Positions 16,072 through 26,157 are shown, numbered from the stretch's first letter. The stretch: 42,465 nucleotides of DNA from Acidobacteria bacterium 13_1_40CM_65_14 (GCA_001917905.1 MNEX01000251.1:1-42465), one strand, 5' to 3'. Made by a program: numbers and translations. The notes: generated by a model not told the origin, from the letters alone.

Positions 16072-17160
16072 CTACCAGATGTGCGAGGCGAGAGCGGCGC
16101 GGACTTTTCGCGCGAGCGCGTCGGGCGTGAATGGTTTGTGGAGATAGAGCACGCGCGTCTCGGGCCGCCGCGCACGCACGGCGTCCGCCACACTGGCGTC
16201 GGGCCCCGCGGAACCGGCGACATCGGTAATCAGCAGATGAATCGGTGACGCGTGCTCGTCGGCGAGCTTCAACGCCTGCACGCCGTCCTCCGCCACCAGC
16301 AATCGATATCCGCGGCGCCGCAGCACGTCGCCAATCAGCGACCGTACTGCCACGTCGTCTTCCACCAGCAGCACGGTTTCCGACGCGCGCTCCGCGCGTG
16401 AGCCGCGTTCCGGCGGCTCGGCAACGGCCGGCGCTTCCAGCGTCACGGGCAGATACACGTCGAAGCGCGAGCCGCGACCGCGCTCGCTTTCGACGGCGAT
16501 GTGGCCGCCGCTCTGTTTGACGATGCCGTACACCGTCGCAAGGCCGAGCCCTGTGCCGCGGCCAGGCTCTTTTGTCGTGAAGAAGGGCTCGAACAAATGT
16601 TTGCGAATGGCCGGATCGATGCCGATGCCCGTGTCGGCCACGGTCAGCTGGACGTACGCGCCCGGCGGGTTGCCTTGGCGCTGTGCGGCCGCGTCTTCGA
16701 TGTCGACGTTCCGCGTCTGCAGGGTCAGCCGTCCGCCGCGCGGCATGGCGTCGCGCGCGTTGAGCGCCAGGTTCAGCAGAATCTGTTCGACCTGGTCGGC
16801 GTCGGCCTTCACGGGCCGCAGATCGCGCGGCGTGCACGTGATGAGCTCGATCTGATCGCCGATGACGCGCTGCACCAGGCGCCGCGCGCGATCGACGACG
16901 TCGCTCAAATTGAGGACCGTCGGCTGAAGCACCTGTTGCCGGCTGATGGCCAGCAGCTGCTGCGTGAGGGTCGTGGCGCGCTCCGCGGCGTGGCGGATGC
17001 CGTTCACGTCGGCGGCACGCGGATCTCCTGGCGCCAGATCGCCGGACAGCATCTCGACGTGCCCGAGGATGGCGGCCAGCAGGTCGTTGAAATCGTGCGC
17101 GATGCCACCGGCCATCTGACCGACGGTTTCGAGCAGCCGCGTCGTATCGTCCATGTGCAT
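16072..17160 (-). CDS. Soluble histidine kinase with degenerate C-terminal receiver
   Basis: 362 residues from ATG 17160. There is no sensor or membrane part: it opens almost directly with the phospho-acceptor box GQMAGGIAHDFNDLLAAILG (His22). The HATPase_c boxes follow: LLNLALNARDAMPRGG, VADTGIGIDP, FFTTKEPGRGTGLGLATVYG. From about 263 a receiver begins (VLLVEDDVAVRSLIGDVLRR; acceptor Asp in LLITDVAGSAG). Between ETRVLYL and HKPFTPDALARKVR about 25 residues that normally carry the Thr/Ser switch and beta-4/alpha-4 are missing, so this receiver is probably not functional. The gene starts 14 nt after the receiver-protein gene and belongs to the same minus-strand operon. Confidence 0.88.
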   Translation of the reverse strand: MHMDDTTRLLETVGQMAGGIAHDFNDLLAAILGHVEMLSGDLAPGDPRAADVNGIRHAAERATTLTQQLLAISRQQVLQPTVLNLSDVVDRARRLVQRVIGDQIELITCTPRDLRPVKADADQVEQILLNLALNARDAMPRGGRLTLQTRNVDIEDAAAQRQGNPPGAYVQLTVADTGIGIDPAIRKHLFEPFFTTKEPGRGTGLGLATVYGIVKQSGGHIAVESERGRGSRFDVYLPVTLEAPAVAEPPERGSRAERASETVLLVEDDVAVRSLIGDVLRRRGYRLLVAEDGVQALKLADEHASPIHLLITDVAGSAGPDASVADAVRARRPETRVLYLHKPFTPDALARKVRAALASHIW

Positions 17161-17174
17161 GAGGCAGACGCCGG

Positions 17175-17729
17175 TTACGAGGTGAGCTCCTTCGGCACCT
17201 CGAAGTGGCCGAAGAGCAGCAGCGACACCGCCTGCAGCAGCCCTTTCACGCTGCACGGCTTGTCGAGATACGCCTCGTCCTGCCACAGCGTCACCTTCTC
17301 TTTGAACAGGCTGTCGCTGAAGCCGGTGAGATAGAGGACTTTCATCCTGGGATCGTTCTGACGCAGACGCCGCGCCAGCTCGTCGCCGGTCATCTGCGGC
17401 ATCATCAGGTCGGTCACCAGGATGTCGAACGGGCCGTGCTCCTCGGCCACACTGATCGCGTCGGCGCCGTCCGACGCGAGCGTGGTCCGGTAGTTCGCCT
17501 CGCGGAGCACGCGATCCACGAATCGGCGAACCGGCTCCTCGTCGTCGACGATGAGCACGGACTGCGGCTCGCGCAGCGTGTGACGGGCACGCAGGGCGCG
17601 CTCTTTGATGAAGGAGAACACCGATGAAGTCTGCGTGTCGCGGACGGGCAACTTCTTCCGCGTCTCTTCGGATTCGGTCGCCGGGACCTTGCCATCGTCC
17701 GCGCCGCGGCCGTCGGGCTGTTCCGCCAT
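17175..17729 (-). CDS. Receiver-domain response regulator
   Basis: 184 residues from ATG 17729, preceded by AGGGAAG at 5-nt spacing. A charged N-terminal stretch of about 55 residues is followed by one receiver domain: VLIVDDEEPVRRFVDRVLRE, acceptor Asp in DILVTDLMMPQMTG, switch Thr in LYLTGFSD and Lys in YLDKPCSV. No output domain, so it acts as a phosphotransfer or docking partner, probably between the flanking NtrC-type activator and histidine kinase (inference from the operon order). Confidence 0.9.
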   Translation of the reverse strand: MAEQPDGRGADDGKVPATESEETRKKLPVRDTQTSSVFSFIKERALRARHTLREPQSVLIVDDEEPVRRFVDRVLREANYRTTLASDGADAISVAEEHGPFDILVTDLMMPQMTGDELARRLRQNDPRMKVLYLTGFSDSLFKEKVTLWQDEAYLDKPCSVKGLLQAVSLLLFGHFEVPKELTS

Positions 17730-17755
17730 GATCTTCCCTGTTGCCGTGTGATCGA

Positions 17756-19183
17756 TCACGACGACTTCCGCACCGACGAGGGGCGCGGCGCCTCGCCCCC
17801 AAGCTGGTGACGTTCCAGCCGGCGGTACAGCGCGCGCCGGCTGATGCCGAGCACCTTCGCCGCCTTCATCCGATTGCCTTTGACCTGCCGGAGCACTTCG
17901 AGGATGTGCTCGCGTTCGATTTCGTCGAGCGGCGCGGCCCCTTCGGTCGCGCGGCCAGCAGGCTCGGCGCTCCGGCCGCGGGCCGGCGTGGCCGGGAGGT
18001 CTGGACCGAACACGCCCGCGAGCTCCCGCTCGGAGACGGTGGTGCCTTCGACCAGCATGCACGCACGCTCGATGACGTTCTTCAGCTCACGCACGTTACC
18101 GTCCCACCGTGCGTTGAGCAGCAGGCGCTCGGCGGCGTGCGTCAGGCCGTTGAGCGGCTTGCGCATGCGGCCCGCGCAGTCGCGCATGAACGCGGCGGTC
18201 AGGTACGGAATGTCCTCGCGCCGATCGCGCAGCGGCGGCAGCGTGACGTCGACGACGTTGAGACGATAGAAGAGATCGTCGCGGAAGCGGCCGGCGGCCA
18301 CTTCGGCGCGCACATCGCGGTTCGTCGCAGCAATCACCGCCACGTCGACCTTCTTCAGCTGCAGCGATCCGATGCGCTGCACTTCGCCGTACTCCAGCGC
18401 GCGCAGCAGCTTCGCCTGCACCGACAGCGGCAGCTCGCCAATCTCGTCGAGGAACAACGTGCCGCCTTGCGCCGCCTCGAACAGTCCTTGCTTCGACTCG
18501 ACGGCGCCCGTGAACGCGCCGCGCACGTGACCGAACAGCTCGGTCTCGAACAGCGTGTCGACCACGGTCGAGCAGTTGATGGTGACGAAGGGGCGAGTCC
18601 GGCGTGGACCGGCCTGATGAAACGCGCGCGCCGCGAGCTCTTTGCCCGTGCCGGTCTCACCGCTGATGAGGACGACCTTTGCGTGAGGTGCGAGCCGCTG
18701 GATCAGGCTGAACAGCTCCTGCATCACCGGGCTGCGGCCCATCATCCCGCAGAATTCCAGCTGACGGGCGACCTGACTCTCCAGCTCCACGACCTGCGCG
18801 CGCCGTTCGAGCTCCTCGCGAATCTCGACGAGCACTTCGCGCAGCCGATCGAAGTCGAACGGCTTGGTGAGGTACTCGCGCGCGCCGCGCTTGATCGCCT
18901 CGACCGCGCTATCGACCGCGGCGTGCGCGGTCATCAGAATGACCTCGCAGCTCGGTACGGTTGATCGAATCTGCCGCAGCAGATCCAGTCCGTTCACGTC
19001 GGGCATGCGGAGGTCGAGCATCGCGAGATCGGCCGGCTTGCGCAGCAGCGCGCGCATCGCCTCGCTGCCGCTGCCGCAGGTCACGACGTCGAAGCCAACC
19101 TTCGCGGCCAGCCGCTCGACGACACGCAGCACCGGCTGCTCATCATCGACGACGAGGAGAAGAGGACGCGGCTGCGTTCTCAT
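17756..19183 (-). CDS. Sigma-54-dependent NtrC-family response regulator
   Basis: 475 residues from ATG 19183, which opens the receiver ([20 protein letters not shown]). Acceptor D57 ([13 protein letters not shown]) and Lys in LTKPFD. AAA+ domain: Walker A GETGTGKE (175-182), canonical GAFTGA loop at 222-227, Walker [13 protein letters not shown], and R-finger region [13 protein letters not shown]-terminal Fis-type [23 protein letters not shown]. It contacts sigma-54 RNA polymerase through GAFTGA. First gene of the minus-strand signalling operon, divergent from the HD-GYP gene whose sigma-54 promoter and palindrome lie about 220-300 bp away. Confidence 0.95.
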   Translation of the reverse strand: MRTQPRPLLLVVDDEQPVLRVVERLAAKVGFDVVTCGSGSEAMRALLRKPADLAMLDLRMPDVNGLDLLRQIRSTVPSCEVILMTAHAAVDSAVEAIKRGAREYLTKPFDFDRLREVLVEIREELERRAQVVELESQVARQLEFCGMMGRSPVMQELFSLIQRLAPHAKVVLISGETGTGKELAARAFHQAGPRRTRPFVTINCSTVVDTLFETELFGHVRGAFTGAVESKQGLFEAAQGGTLFLDEIGELPLSVQAKLLRALEYGEVQRIGSLQLKKVDVAVIAATNRDVRAEVAAGRFRDDLFYRLNVVDVTLPPLRDRREDIPYLTAAFMRDCAGRMRKPLNGLTHAAERLLLNARWDGNVRELKNVIERACMLVEGTTVSERELAGVFGPDLPATPARGRSAEPAGRATEGAAPLDEIEREHILEVLRQVKGNRMKAAKVLGISRRALYRRLERHQLGGEAPRPSSVRKSS

Positions 19184-19400
19184 CACAGGCGTGGTGTGCG
19201 AACCACTCCCGCAATGCGGGCGGAGCGTCGCGAAGGCGGCAATGAACGCATCGAGCGTCCCGTCCAAAATGCACAGATCTGCCGCGACCATTCGGCGGCC
19301 ACGGTCCAAGAACCATGCCCAAAGCTGAGCTGTATAAACCGTTGAATTTCAGCCATCGCGGAACCGCCTGTGCGCTTACGGCCGCCGACGTGTGCGTCGC

Positions 19401-19416
19401 TGTGCGCTGCCGCACA
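19401..19416. promoter_or_regulatory. Candidate activator-binding palindrome (UAS)
   Basis: TGTGCG-CTGC-CGCACA, perfect 6-bp arms. A further TGTGCG half-site lies 10 bp upstream (19391-19396). It is about 50 bp upstream of the -24 element at 19466, within the range usual for NtrC-family enhancers. Assignment to the divergent activator is inference. Confidence 0.45.
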
Positions 19417-19465
19417 CTGTATCGGCTCGACCAAGGCGATTTGTTAGAGACTGGGCGATCGCTCG

Positions 19466-19480
19466 TGGCAGTCTTCTTGC
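19466..19480 (+). promoter_or_regulatory. Sigma-54 (-24/-12) promoter
   Basis: TGGCAG-TCTTC-TTGC fits the consensus TGGCAC-N5-TTGC with correct GG-to-GC spacing. The predicted transcript would start near 19491, about 10 nt before ATG 19502, so the leader is very short. Confidence 0.7.
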
Positions 19481-19501
19481 CATTGGGTCTGCCGCCACCA
19501 T

Positions 19502-20539
19502 ATGACACCAATGACCTCTGTTCTGATCGTCGATGACGAGCCGGCAGTTCGGGACATCATGGCGCGCTGGGTTGCATCGCTTGGCCTGCAGCCGAAGACC
19601 GCCGCGACTGCGGATGAAGCGCTCGCCACACTGCGTACGCGCCACTACGACCTGGCGGTCATCGATGTAATGATGCCTGGGCACGACGGCCTGTGGCTCG
19701 CCTCTCAGCTGCAGCGCGATCATCCGCACACGGCCGTCATCATCGCGACGGCAGACACGAATCTCCTGGACAGTGATTCACAGAATTCTCCGGTGGCCGA
19801 TCGTCCGATCGCCGATTTCCTGGTCAAGCCGTTTCAGCGCGACCGCTTCGCGCTCGCCGTCGATCGCGGCCGGCAATGGCGCAAGCAGACCCTCGAAGAA
19901 CTGCAGTGGCACGCGAGGCTCGCCTTGGAGCTGCGCGACCGCACCCACGAGATTTGCTCGATCATTCGGGAGCGCAGCGCCGCCGGCATCGCCGAGCTCG
20001 ATGCGCTGATGGAGATCACGTTCGAGCGCGTGCCTGAGACGATGGCTCACTCGGAGCGCGTCGCGCGATACGCGGATTCGGTCGCGCGCGAGCTGCGGAT
20101 CGAGCACGCCCCGGCACTCGACATCCTGGACCTCGCCGCAAGGCTGCACGACGTCGGCAAAGCGGCGATGCCGGAAGCACTCATCACCAAACCGTCGCCG
20201 CTCACCGTCGGCGAGTCGGCGATCATGCGGCGGCACGTCGACGCCGGCGCCGAAATCCTGGCGTCAACGGAAACACTCGCCGACGCCGCGCCAATCGTGC
20301 ATGCCTCGCACGAATGGTTCGGCGGCACCGGGTACCCACGCAAGCTCGCCGGATCGGCCATTCCACTCGCCAGCCGGATCATCGCCGTCGCGGACGCGTA
20401 CGACGCGATGACCCAGGATCGCTACTACCGGGCGCATCTCGACTCGGCCGACGCCGTCGCCGAGATGCTTCGATGCTCCCCCAAGCAGTTCGACCCGGAG
20501 ATCATCGACGCGTTTCTCGCCGTGCTCGGCCGCCACTAA
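19502..20539 (+). CDS. Response regulator with HD-GYP output domain
   Basis: 345 residues. Receiver: VLIVDDEPAVRDIMARWVAS, acceptor D55 (LAVIDVMMPGHDG), Lys in FLVKPFQ. HD-GYP domain: MAHSERVARYAD (H183), H216-D217 in RLHDVGK, H267 and H270, and GGTGYP with GYP at 277-279, followed by IIAVADAYDAMT. HD-GYP proteins hydrolyse cyclic di-GMP. The linker between about 130 and 175 is helical. A second ATG 9 nt downstream would suit the short predicted leader better. It is driven by the sigma-54 promoter at 19466 and sits beside a sigma-54 activator, suggesting direct control. Confidence 0.93.
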   Translation: MTPMTSVLIVDDEPAVRDIMARWVASLGLQPKTAATADEALATLRTRHYDLAVIDVMMPGHDGLWLASQLQRDHPHTAVIIATADTNLLDSDSQNSPVADRPIADFLVKPFQRDRFALAVDRGRQWRKQTLEELQWHARLALELRDRTHEICSIIRERSAAGIAELDALMEITFERVPETMAHSERVARYADSVARELRIEHAPALDILDLAARLHDVGKAAMPEALITKPSPLTVGESAIMRRHVDAGAEILASTETLADAAPIVHASHEWFGGTGYPRKLAGSAIPLASRIIAVADAYDAMTQDRYYRAHLDSADAVAEMLRCSPKQFDPEIIDAFLAVLGRH

Positions 20540-20598
20540 CTCCGGCGATCCTGCGACCGCGCGATCACCAATCGAGGTTTCGCCGCTTTCGCCCGATT

Positions 20599-20618
20599 GT
20601 GGGACTGGCTCGTCCCAC
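20599..20618. promoter_or_regulatory. Candidate activator-binding palindrome (UAS) or terminator stem
   Basis: GTGGGAC-TGGCTC-GTCCCAC, perfect 7-bp arms. It lies 86 bp upstream of the -24 element at 20704, a typical enhancer distance. It is also 60 bp after the HD-GYP stop, and a T5 run follows 11 nt later, so a terminator is the alternative. Confidence 0.4.
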
Positions 20619-20703
20619 GACCGGACACTTTTTCGACGTTCCCGCAAAAATTCTCGCACCCCTAAACGACTACAGTATAATCACTTACACCGTCACACTT
20701 CTC

Positions 20704-20718
20704 TGGCGCAACGTTTGC
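20704..20718 (+). promoter_or_regulatory. Sigma-54 (-24/-12) promoter of the export operon
   Basis: TGGCGC-AACGT-TTGC, correct spacing and both invariant GG and GC. It is about 80 bp before ATG 20799. A TATAAT-like hexamer at 20676-20681 without a good -35 also lies nearby. The operon encodes its own sigma-54 activator (26261-27634), which supports the call. Confidence 0.7.
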
Positions 20719-20798
20719 CCTGCTGAAGTACCCGATCGTTTTCGCTTTCGTTTCCGTCTAAGCTTCCGTTCACGCAGCACGCTCACAAGACAACAACC

Positions 20799-22052
20799 AT
20801 GGATATTGCTCGTCCGTCCAATGCCAGGAAAAAGCGGATCCGCCAGATCATGTATGGCGGCATCCTGCTCCTCGCGGTCGTCCTCGTGAGCGTCGGCCTC
20901 TCGCGTCTGAAGCCGGCGGCGCCGACCGTTGAACGCGCGGTCATCTGGCCCGACACCGTGAAACGCGGCCCGATGATTCGCCAAGTGCGCGGCCTCGGCA
21001 CGCTGACGCCGGAAGACATTCGATGGATTCCGGCGACGACGCAGGGACGCGTGGAGCGGATCATTCTGCGGCCTGGGACGCCGGTCAAGGCCGACAGCGT
21101 GATCCTCGAGTTGACCAACCCGACGCTCGAGCAGCAGTTGCAGGATGCGTCGTTGAAGCTTGCGGCAGCCGAAGCGGGTTTGGCGAATCTGAAGGTGCAG
21201 CTGCAGAACGATCTGCTGCAGACGCAGGCGAGCGCGGCGAGCATCGAGGGGGAGTACCAGAAGGCCCAGATGAATGCCGAGATGAAAGAGGCACTCTCGA
21301 AGGACAAGCTGGTGTCAGACCTGGAGCTCAAGCAGGCAAAGGTGGACGCCGCACAGCTCAGTGTGCGCAGCCAGATTGCCAAAGAGCAGCTGGCCAGCAA
21401 AGCGGCGTCGAAGGCAGCGCAGCTCGCCGTGCAGCAGTCGGCCGTCGATCAGGCGCGCGCGCTGCTGCGCCTGACGCGGCAACAACGCGATGAACTGAAA
21501 GTCCGCGCCGGCCTCGACGGGATGCTGCAGCTCGTGCCGGTGGAAGTCGGCAGCCAGGTCGCGCCGGGGACAAACCTTGCGCGCGTCGCGAACCCGAGCC
21601 GCCTGAAGGCAGAAATCAAGATCGCGGAGACGCAGGCCAAGGACATTCAGATCGGCCAGAAGGCCGAAGTCGATACCCGCAACGGCATCGTCGAAGGGCG
21701 CGTCGCGCGCATCGATCCATCGGTGCAGAACGGCACGCGGACCGTTGACGTGACGCTGGTTGGCGACCTGCCGAAGGGTGCCGTCCCTGACTTGAGCGTC
21801 GACGGCACGATCGAGCTCGAGCGCTTGAACGACATCCTCTTCATGGGCCGTCCGGCCTTCGGTCAGGATCAGAGCGTCGTCGGCTTGTTCAAAGTCGGCA
21901 GCGACGGCAGCACCGCCGAGCGCACGCAGGTGAAGCTTGGTCGCAGCTCGGTCAACACGATTGAAGTTTTGTCGGGACTCAAGGTCGGCGATCAAGTGAT
22001 CCTGTCCGACATGTCGGCATACGACGCATACGACCGCATCAGATTGAAGTAG
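20799..22052 (+). CDS. HlyD/MacA-type periplasmic adaptor
   Basis: 417 residues. Cytoplasmic basic N-terminus, one membrane anchor (about 17-36, MYGGILLLAVVLVSVGL), then a beta-barrel/lipoyl segment (TTQGRVERIILRPGTPVKAD), a long coiled coil (about 100-245, Gln/Ala/Lys rich), the second lipoyl half (GLDGMLQLVPVEVGSQVAPG), and a membrane-proximal C-terminus (VLSGLKVGDQVILSD). It would link the ABC transporter to an outer-membrane channel, as MacA does; no outer-membrane factor is in the window. First gene of the sigma-54 operon; 10 nt before the ATPase gene. Confidence 0.93.
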   Translation: MDIARPSNARKKRIRQIMYGGILLLAVVLVSVGLSRLKPAAPTVERAVIWPDTVKRGPMIRQVRGLGTLTPEDIRWIPATTQGRVERIILRPGTPVKADSVILELTNPTLEQQLQDASLKLAAAEAGLANLKVQLQNDLLQTQASAASIEGEYQKAQMNAEMKEALSKDKLVSDLELKQAKVDAAQLSVRSQIAKEQLASKAASKAAQLAVQQSAVDQARALLRLTRQQRDELKVRAGLDGMLQLVPVEVGSQVAPGTNLARVANPSRLKAEIKIAETQAKDIQIGQKAEVDTRNGIVEGRVARIDPSVQNGTRTVDVTLVGDLPKGAVPDLSVDGTIELERLNDILFMGRPAFGQDQSVVGLFKVGSDGSTAERTQVKLGRSSVNTIEVLSGLKVGDQVILSDMSAYDAYDRIRLK

Positions 22053-22062
22053 AGGAGATCAC

Positions 22063-22773
<711 letters not shown>

Positions 22774-22786
22774 AACCCCGACCTTC

Positions 22787-22856
22787 GTAAGTCGGAAGTC
22801 TGAAGTTGGAAGTCTGAACCGCCTTCCAGACTTCAGACTTCAGACTTCAGACTTAC
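22787..22856. repeat. Iterated palindrome, GAAGTCTGAA type
   Basis: Outer arms GTAAGTC (22787-22793) and GACTTAC (22850-22856); inside, AGTCTGAAGTTGGAAGTCTG against four iterations of CAGACTT. It lies between the ATPase stop and the permease ATG, which it abuts exactly at 22857, so no Shine-Dalgarno is left. Confidence 0.9.
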
Positions 22857-25274
22857 ATGTTCACAGATCTCCGCCAAGCACTCCGAACGCTCCTCAAGTC
22901 TCCCGGCTTCAGCGCGATCGTGGTGACCGTGCTGGCCATCGGCATCGGTGCGAACACCGCCATCTTCAGCATCGTCAACGGCGTGCTGCTCAAGCCGTTG
23001 CCCTTCGCCGACGCCGCGCGGCTCGTGTCCATTTCCACGACCACGCGTGGTGAGGAGGATGGAAGCGCCTCTTTTCCCGATTTCGTGGACTGGCGCGCGC
23101 AATCGACATCGCTGGACGCCATGGCCGCCTTCTCCGGGTACGCCGTCACGATGACCGGCGTCGGCGACGCGGTGTCCCTGCCAGTCACCGTGACCACCTC
23201 CGACCTTTTCGCCATGCTCGGCGCCAAACCGATCCTCGGTCGCGTGATGAACGTGAACGATGACGAGAAAGGCGCAGCGCCAGTGGTGGTCCTCTCCGAA
23301 TCGATGTGGGCGAACCGGTTCGGCCGCCGGCCGTCGATTGTCGGCGAGCCGTTGACGCTCGACGGCGTCCGATTCACGATCGTCGGCGTCATGCCCGCTG
23401 CGTTTCAGTTCCCGATCCAGGCGGACCCGATCGAGGCGTGGGTACCCGTGGGCGCCGTACGGTTCACCGCCCAATTCCGGGAACAGCGCGACGCGCATTT
23501 CCTGCACGTCGTCGGCCGACTGGTGCCGGACGCCAGGGTCGAGCAGGCGCAAACCGAGCTCGAGACGATCTCCTCCCGGCTGGCACTCGCCTATCCGGAA
23601 TCGAACAAGACGCGCAGCGCAAGGGTGCATCTCCTGCGGGATCGTCTCGTTCGCGACTATCGGCTCGGGCTCATCGTGCTCCTGTGCGCGGTCGCGGCCG
23701 TCCTGCTGATCGCCTGCGCCAACGTCGCGAACCTGCTGCTGGCGCGCGGCACCGTCCGCCAGAAAGAGATGGCCATTCGCGCGGCGATGGGCGCGCCACG
23801 CGCGCGGCTGATCCGCCAGCTGCTGACCGAGAGTCTTGTGCTGGCGGTCGCCGGCGGCGGCCTCGGCGCCCTCATCGCGCTGTGGGGCGTCGCGGCGCTG
23901 GTTGCCGCAAGCCCGCTCGAGATTCCGCGCCTCGCGAGCGTGACGGTCGATCGCGGCGTGCTGTTGTTCACGACCGTCGTGTCGATGGCAACCGGCATCC
24001 TGTTCGGGCTGGCGCCTGCCATCTACCTGTCGCGTGCGGACGCAGGCGACACGCTGAAGGACGCCGGACGCGGATCGAGCGGCAGCCGCTCGGCGCGCAC
24101 GCGCCAGATACTCGTCGTGACCGAAGTCGCGTTGTCGCTGGTGCTCCTCGTCAGCGCCGGCCTCCTCGTTCGCAGCCTGGTCGCGCTGCAGGATGTGGAT
24201 CCGGGCTTCGTCGCCGAACACGCGGTCACCACCGACCTCATGCTCCCGGACACCAGGTATCCGGACGGCACTTCCCAGACTGCGTTCTACCAGAGACTCC
24301 TCGACGAGATGCGCGGGCTGCCGCCTGGCGCCGCGTCGAGCGCCATCGCCACGACGCTGCCGCTGAACGGCAGCGCCATGGGCGTCGGCTTCTCGATCGA
24401 TGGACGGCCGAAGGAGCCGGGAACTCGAACCTCCGCCGCGTACTTCGCCGTCAGCCCCGACTACTTCAAAGCGATGGGCATCCGCGTCGCCCGCGGCCGA
24501 ACCTTTACCGACCGTGATAACCAGCAGGCGCCGCCCGTCGTAATCATCAGCGAGACGTTCGCACGGCGTTACTGGCCCAACGAGGATCCGCTCGGGCAGC
24601 GCATCATCGTCAACTTCAACAAGAGCGGACCGCGCGAGATCGTCGGTGTCGTGGCGGACGTCAAACAATCCGCGCTCGCCGAGAAGGCGCAGCCCGAGAT
24701 GTACACGCCGTTCCCGCAAACGCCGTGGCCGTTCATGTCGCTCGTCGTTCGCGTTCGCACGCCAGGCGATCCGGCGGCAATGGCCGGCTCCCTCCGGACG
24801 AAGATCGTCAAGGTCGATCCGGAGCAGCCGGTCGGCACAGTGAAGACCCTGACCGAGTACGTTGCTAATGCCGTGGCGACGCCGCGGTTCACCGCCACGC
24901 TCGTCGGCAGTTTCGCTACGCTGGCGCTGCTGCTCGCGGGCTTCGGCTTGTTCAGTGTGATGGCGTATTCCGTGGCGCAGCGGCGACGCGAGATCGGCAT
25001 CCGCATGGCGCTCGGCGCGCAGGCGGCGGACGTGCGATCGCTGGTGGTCTCGCAGGCACTGCGCCTCGGTGCTGTCGGCCTCGGCGTCGGCCTTGTCGGC
25101 GCGATCGCGGCGGGCCGCGTCATCGCAACGTTGCTTTTCGGTGTCAGCCCGTCCGACCCGATGACGTTCGCCGGCGTCTGCACTCTGCTGCTCGGCGTGC
25201 TCGCGGCGGCGGCGTATCTTCCCGCACGACGCGCGACGCGCGTCGATCCGGTCGTGGCGCTGAGGGCAGACTGA
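22857..25274 (+). CDS. ABC transporter permease, ADOP type (duplicated MacB_PCD/FtsX)
   Basis: 805 residues. Opens [20 protein letters not shown] and [20 protein letters not shown], the signature start of the acidobacterial duplicated permease family. A periplasmic MacB_PCD domain (about 50-260), three membrane segments with the FtsX loop [20 protein letters not shown], a second periplasmic domain, and three C-terminal segments with [20 protein letters not shown] give a pseudo-twofold protein equal to two MacB halves. Members are often encoded without an ATPase; here ATPase genes flank it. Start ATG 22857 directly follows a palindrome and lacks a ribosome binding site. Confidence 0.94.
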   Translation: MFTDLRQALRTLLKSPGFSAIVVTVLAIGIGANTAIFSIVNGVLLKPLPFADAARLVSISTTTRGEEDGSASFPDFVDWRAQSTSLDAMAAFSGYAVTMTGVGDAVSLPVTVTTSDLFAMLGAKPILGRVMNVNDDEKGAAPVVVLSESMWANRFGRRPSIVGEPLTLDGVRFTIVGVMPAAFQFPIQADPIEAWVPVGAVRFTAQFREQRDAHFLHVVGRLVPDARVEQAQTELETISSRLALAYPESNKTRSARVHLLRDRLVRDYRLGLIVLLCAVAAVLLIACANVANLLLARGTVRQKEMAIRAAMGAPRARLIRQLLTESLVLAVAGGGLGALIALWGVAALVAASPLEIPRLASVTVDRGVLLFTTVVSMATGILFGLAPAIYLSRADAGDTLKDAGRGSSGSRSARTRQILVVTEVALSLVLLVSAGLLVRSLVALQDVDPGFVAEHAVTTDLMLPDTRYPDGTSQTAFYQRLLDEMRGLPPGAASSAIATTLPLNGSAMGVGFSIDGRPKEPGTRTSAAYFAVSPDYFKAMGIRVARGRTFTDRDNQQAPPVVIISETFARRYWPNEDPLGQRIIVNFNKSGPREIVGVVADVKQSALAEKAQPEMYTPFPQTPWPFMSLVVRVRTPGDPAAMAGSLRTKIVKVDPEQPVGTVKTLTEYVANAVATPRFTATLVGSFATLALLLAGFGLFSVMAYSVAQRRREIGIRMALGAQAADVRSLVVSQALRLGAVGLGVGLVGAIAAGRVIATLLFGVSPSDPMTFAGVCTLLLGVLAAAAYLPARRATRVDPVVALRAD

Positions 25275-25336
25275 TCGGAACGATGCCGCTAATCACCGTC
25301 GCGAGCGGACGAGCGAGCGATGAAGCGCCTGCGGCT

Positions 25337-25422
25337 CTTGCGAGCGCGAAGGCGCGAGCAAGGCGAGCGGGGGTGGGGCCCCGCGAGCGTTCATAAAAGG
25401 TCGCGGGGGTGGGGCCCCGCGA
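25337..25422. repeat. GC-rich dispersed repeat, two copies
   Basis: GGGGGTGGGGCCCC occurs at 25369-25382 and 25405-25418, each inside a CGCGGGG/CCCCGCG-type stem. The reverse complement of 25337-25384 resembles 7217-7262 (GGGGCCCCACCCCC, then CTCGCGCC and GCGCTCGC). It lies between the permease and the second ATPase and could attenuate the downstream genes. Confidence 0.7.
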
Positions 25423-25443
25423 CAGATAAGAAAAAGAAGACTC

Positions 25444-26112
25444 ATGCTGATCTCTTTACGCAACGTCGAGAAGTCCTATCCGCACGGCGTCGGGCGCACG
25501 TACGTGCTGCGCCGCGTCAACGTCGACATCAAGGAGGGCGAGTTCGTCTCCATCATGGGGCCGTCGGGGGCCGGCAAGTCGACGCTGCTCCACATTCTCG
25601 GCATGCACGACAGCGCGTGGTCCGGCGAGTACTACTTCATGGACCAGCCGGTCCATCGTCTCAATCCGAAACAGCGTTCGGAATTGCACAAGAAGCACAT
25701 CGGCTTCGTGTTTCAGAGCTATCACCTGCTCGACAACCTGACGGTCTACGAGAATCTGGAGATCCCGCTCTCCTACCGCAACGTCAGTCGCAAGGATCGT
25801 CAAAGCATGGTGGCCGACATCCTCGACCGATTCCAGATTGTCGGCAAGAAGGACCTCTATCCGAATCAGCTCTCGGGTGGACAGCAGCAGCTCGTCGGCG
25901 TCGCGCGCGCGGTCATCGCGAACCCGCAGGTGATTCTCGCGGACGAGCCGACCGGTAACCTCCACTCGGCGCAAGGCAAAGAAATCATGGAGCTGTTCCG
26001 ATCGCTCAACGAGAGCGGCGCGACGATCGTGCAGGTCACGCATTCCGAGCTGAACGCGTCGTACGGCACGCGCATCATTCAGCTGCGCGACGGTTGGGTC
26101 GTCGAAGATTAG
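25444..26112 (+). CDS. ABC transporter ATPase with variant D-loop and signature
   Basis: 222 residues. Walker A GPSGAGKST (39-47), Q-loop FVFQSYHL, Walker B VILADEPTG and H-loop VTHSE are normal. The signature reads LSGGQQQLVGVARA, with Leu150 where Arg is usual, and the D-loop reads GNLHSAQG, with His174 in place of the Asp of the usual GNLDS. It may pair with the canonical ATPase of this operon into an asymmetric dimer, or act on another permease; both are inference. It is separated from the permease by 169 bp of repeat. Confidence 0.92.
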   Translation: MLISLRNVEKSYPHGVGRTYVLRRVNVDIKEGEFVSIMGPSGAGKSTLLHILGMHDSAWSGEYYFMDQPVHRLNPKQRSELHKKHIGFVFQSYHLLDNLTVYENLEIPLSYRNVSRKDRQSMVADILDRFQIVGKKDLYPNQLSGGQQQLVGVARAVIANPQVILADEPTGNLHSAQGKEIMELFRSLNESGATIVQVTHSELNASYGTRIIQLRDGWVVED

Positions 26113-26157
26113 CGGTTCGTCGTTGGTCATTAGTCGTTGGTCGTTGGTCGGTTCGTC
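26113..26157. repeat. Short direct repeats, TCGTTGGTC type
   Basis: Iterations of CGTTGGTC with GGTTCGTC at both ends (about 26114 and 26150). Not palindromic. It begins immediately after the ATPase stop. At 26185-26197, AACGGC-G-GCCGTT is a separate perfect 13-bp palindrome upstream of the regulator gene. Confidence 0.7.

Noticed and set aside
17175-18062. Longer 295-codon form of the receiver protein
   Set aside because: The extension overlaps the activator gene and is Arg/Gly-rich nonsense; ATG 17729 has a proper ribosome binding site.
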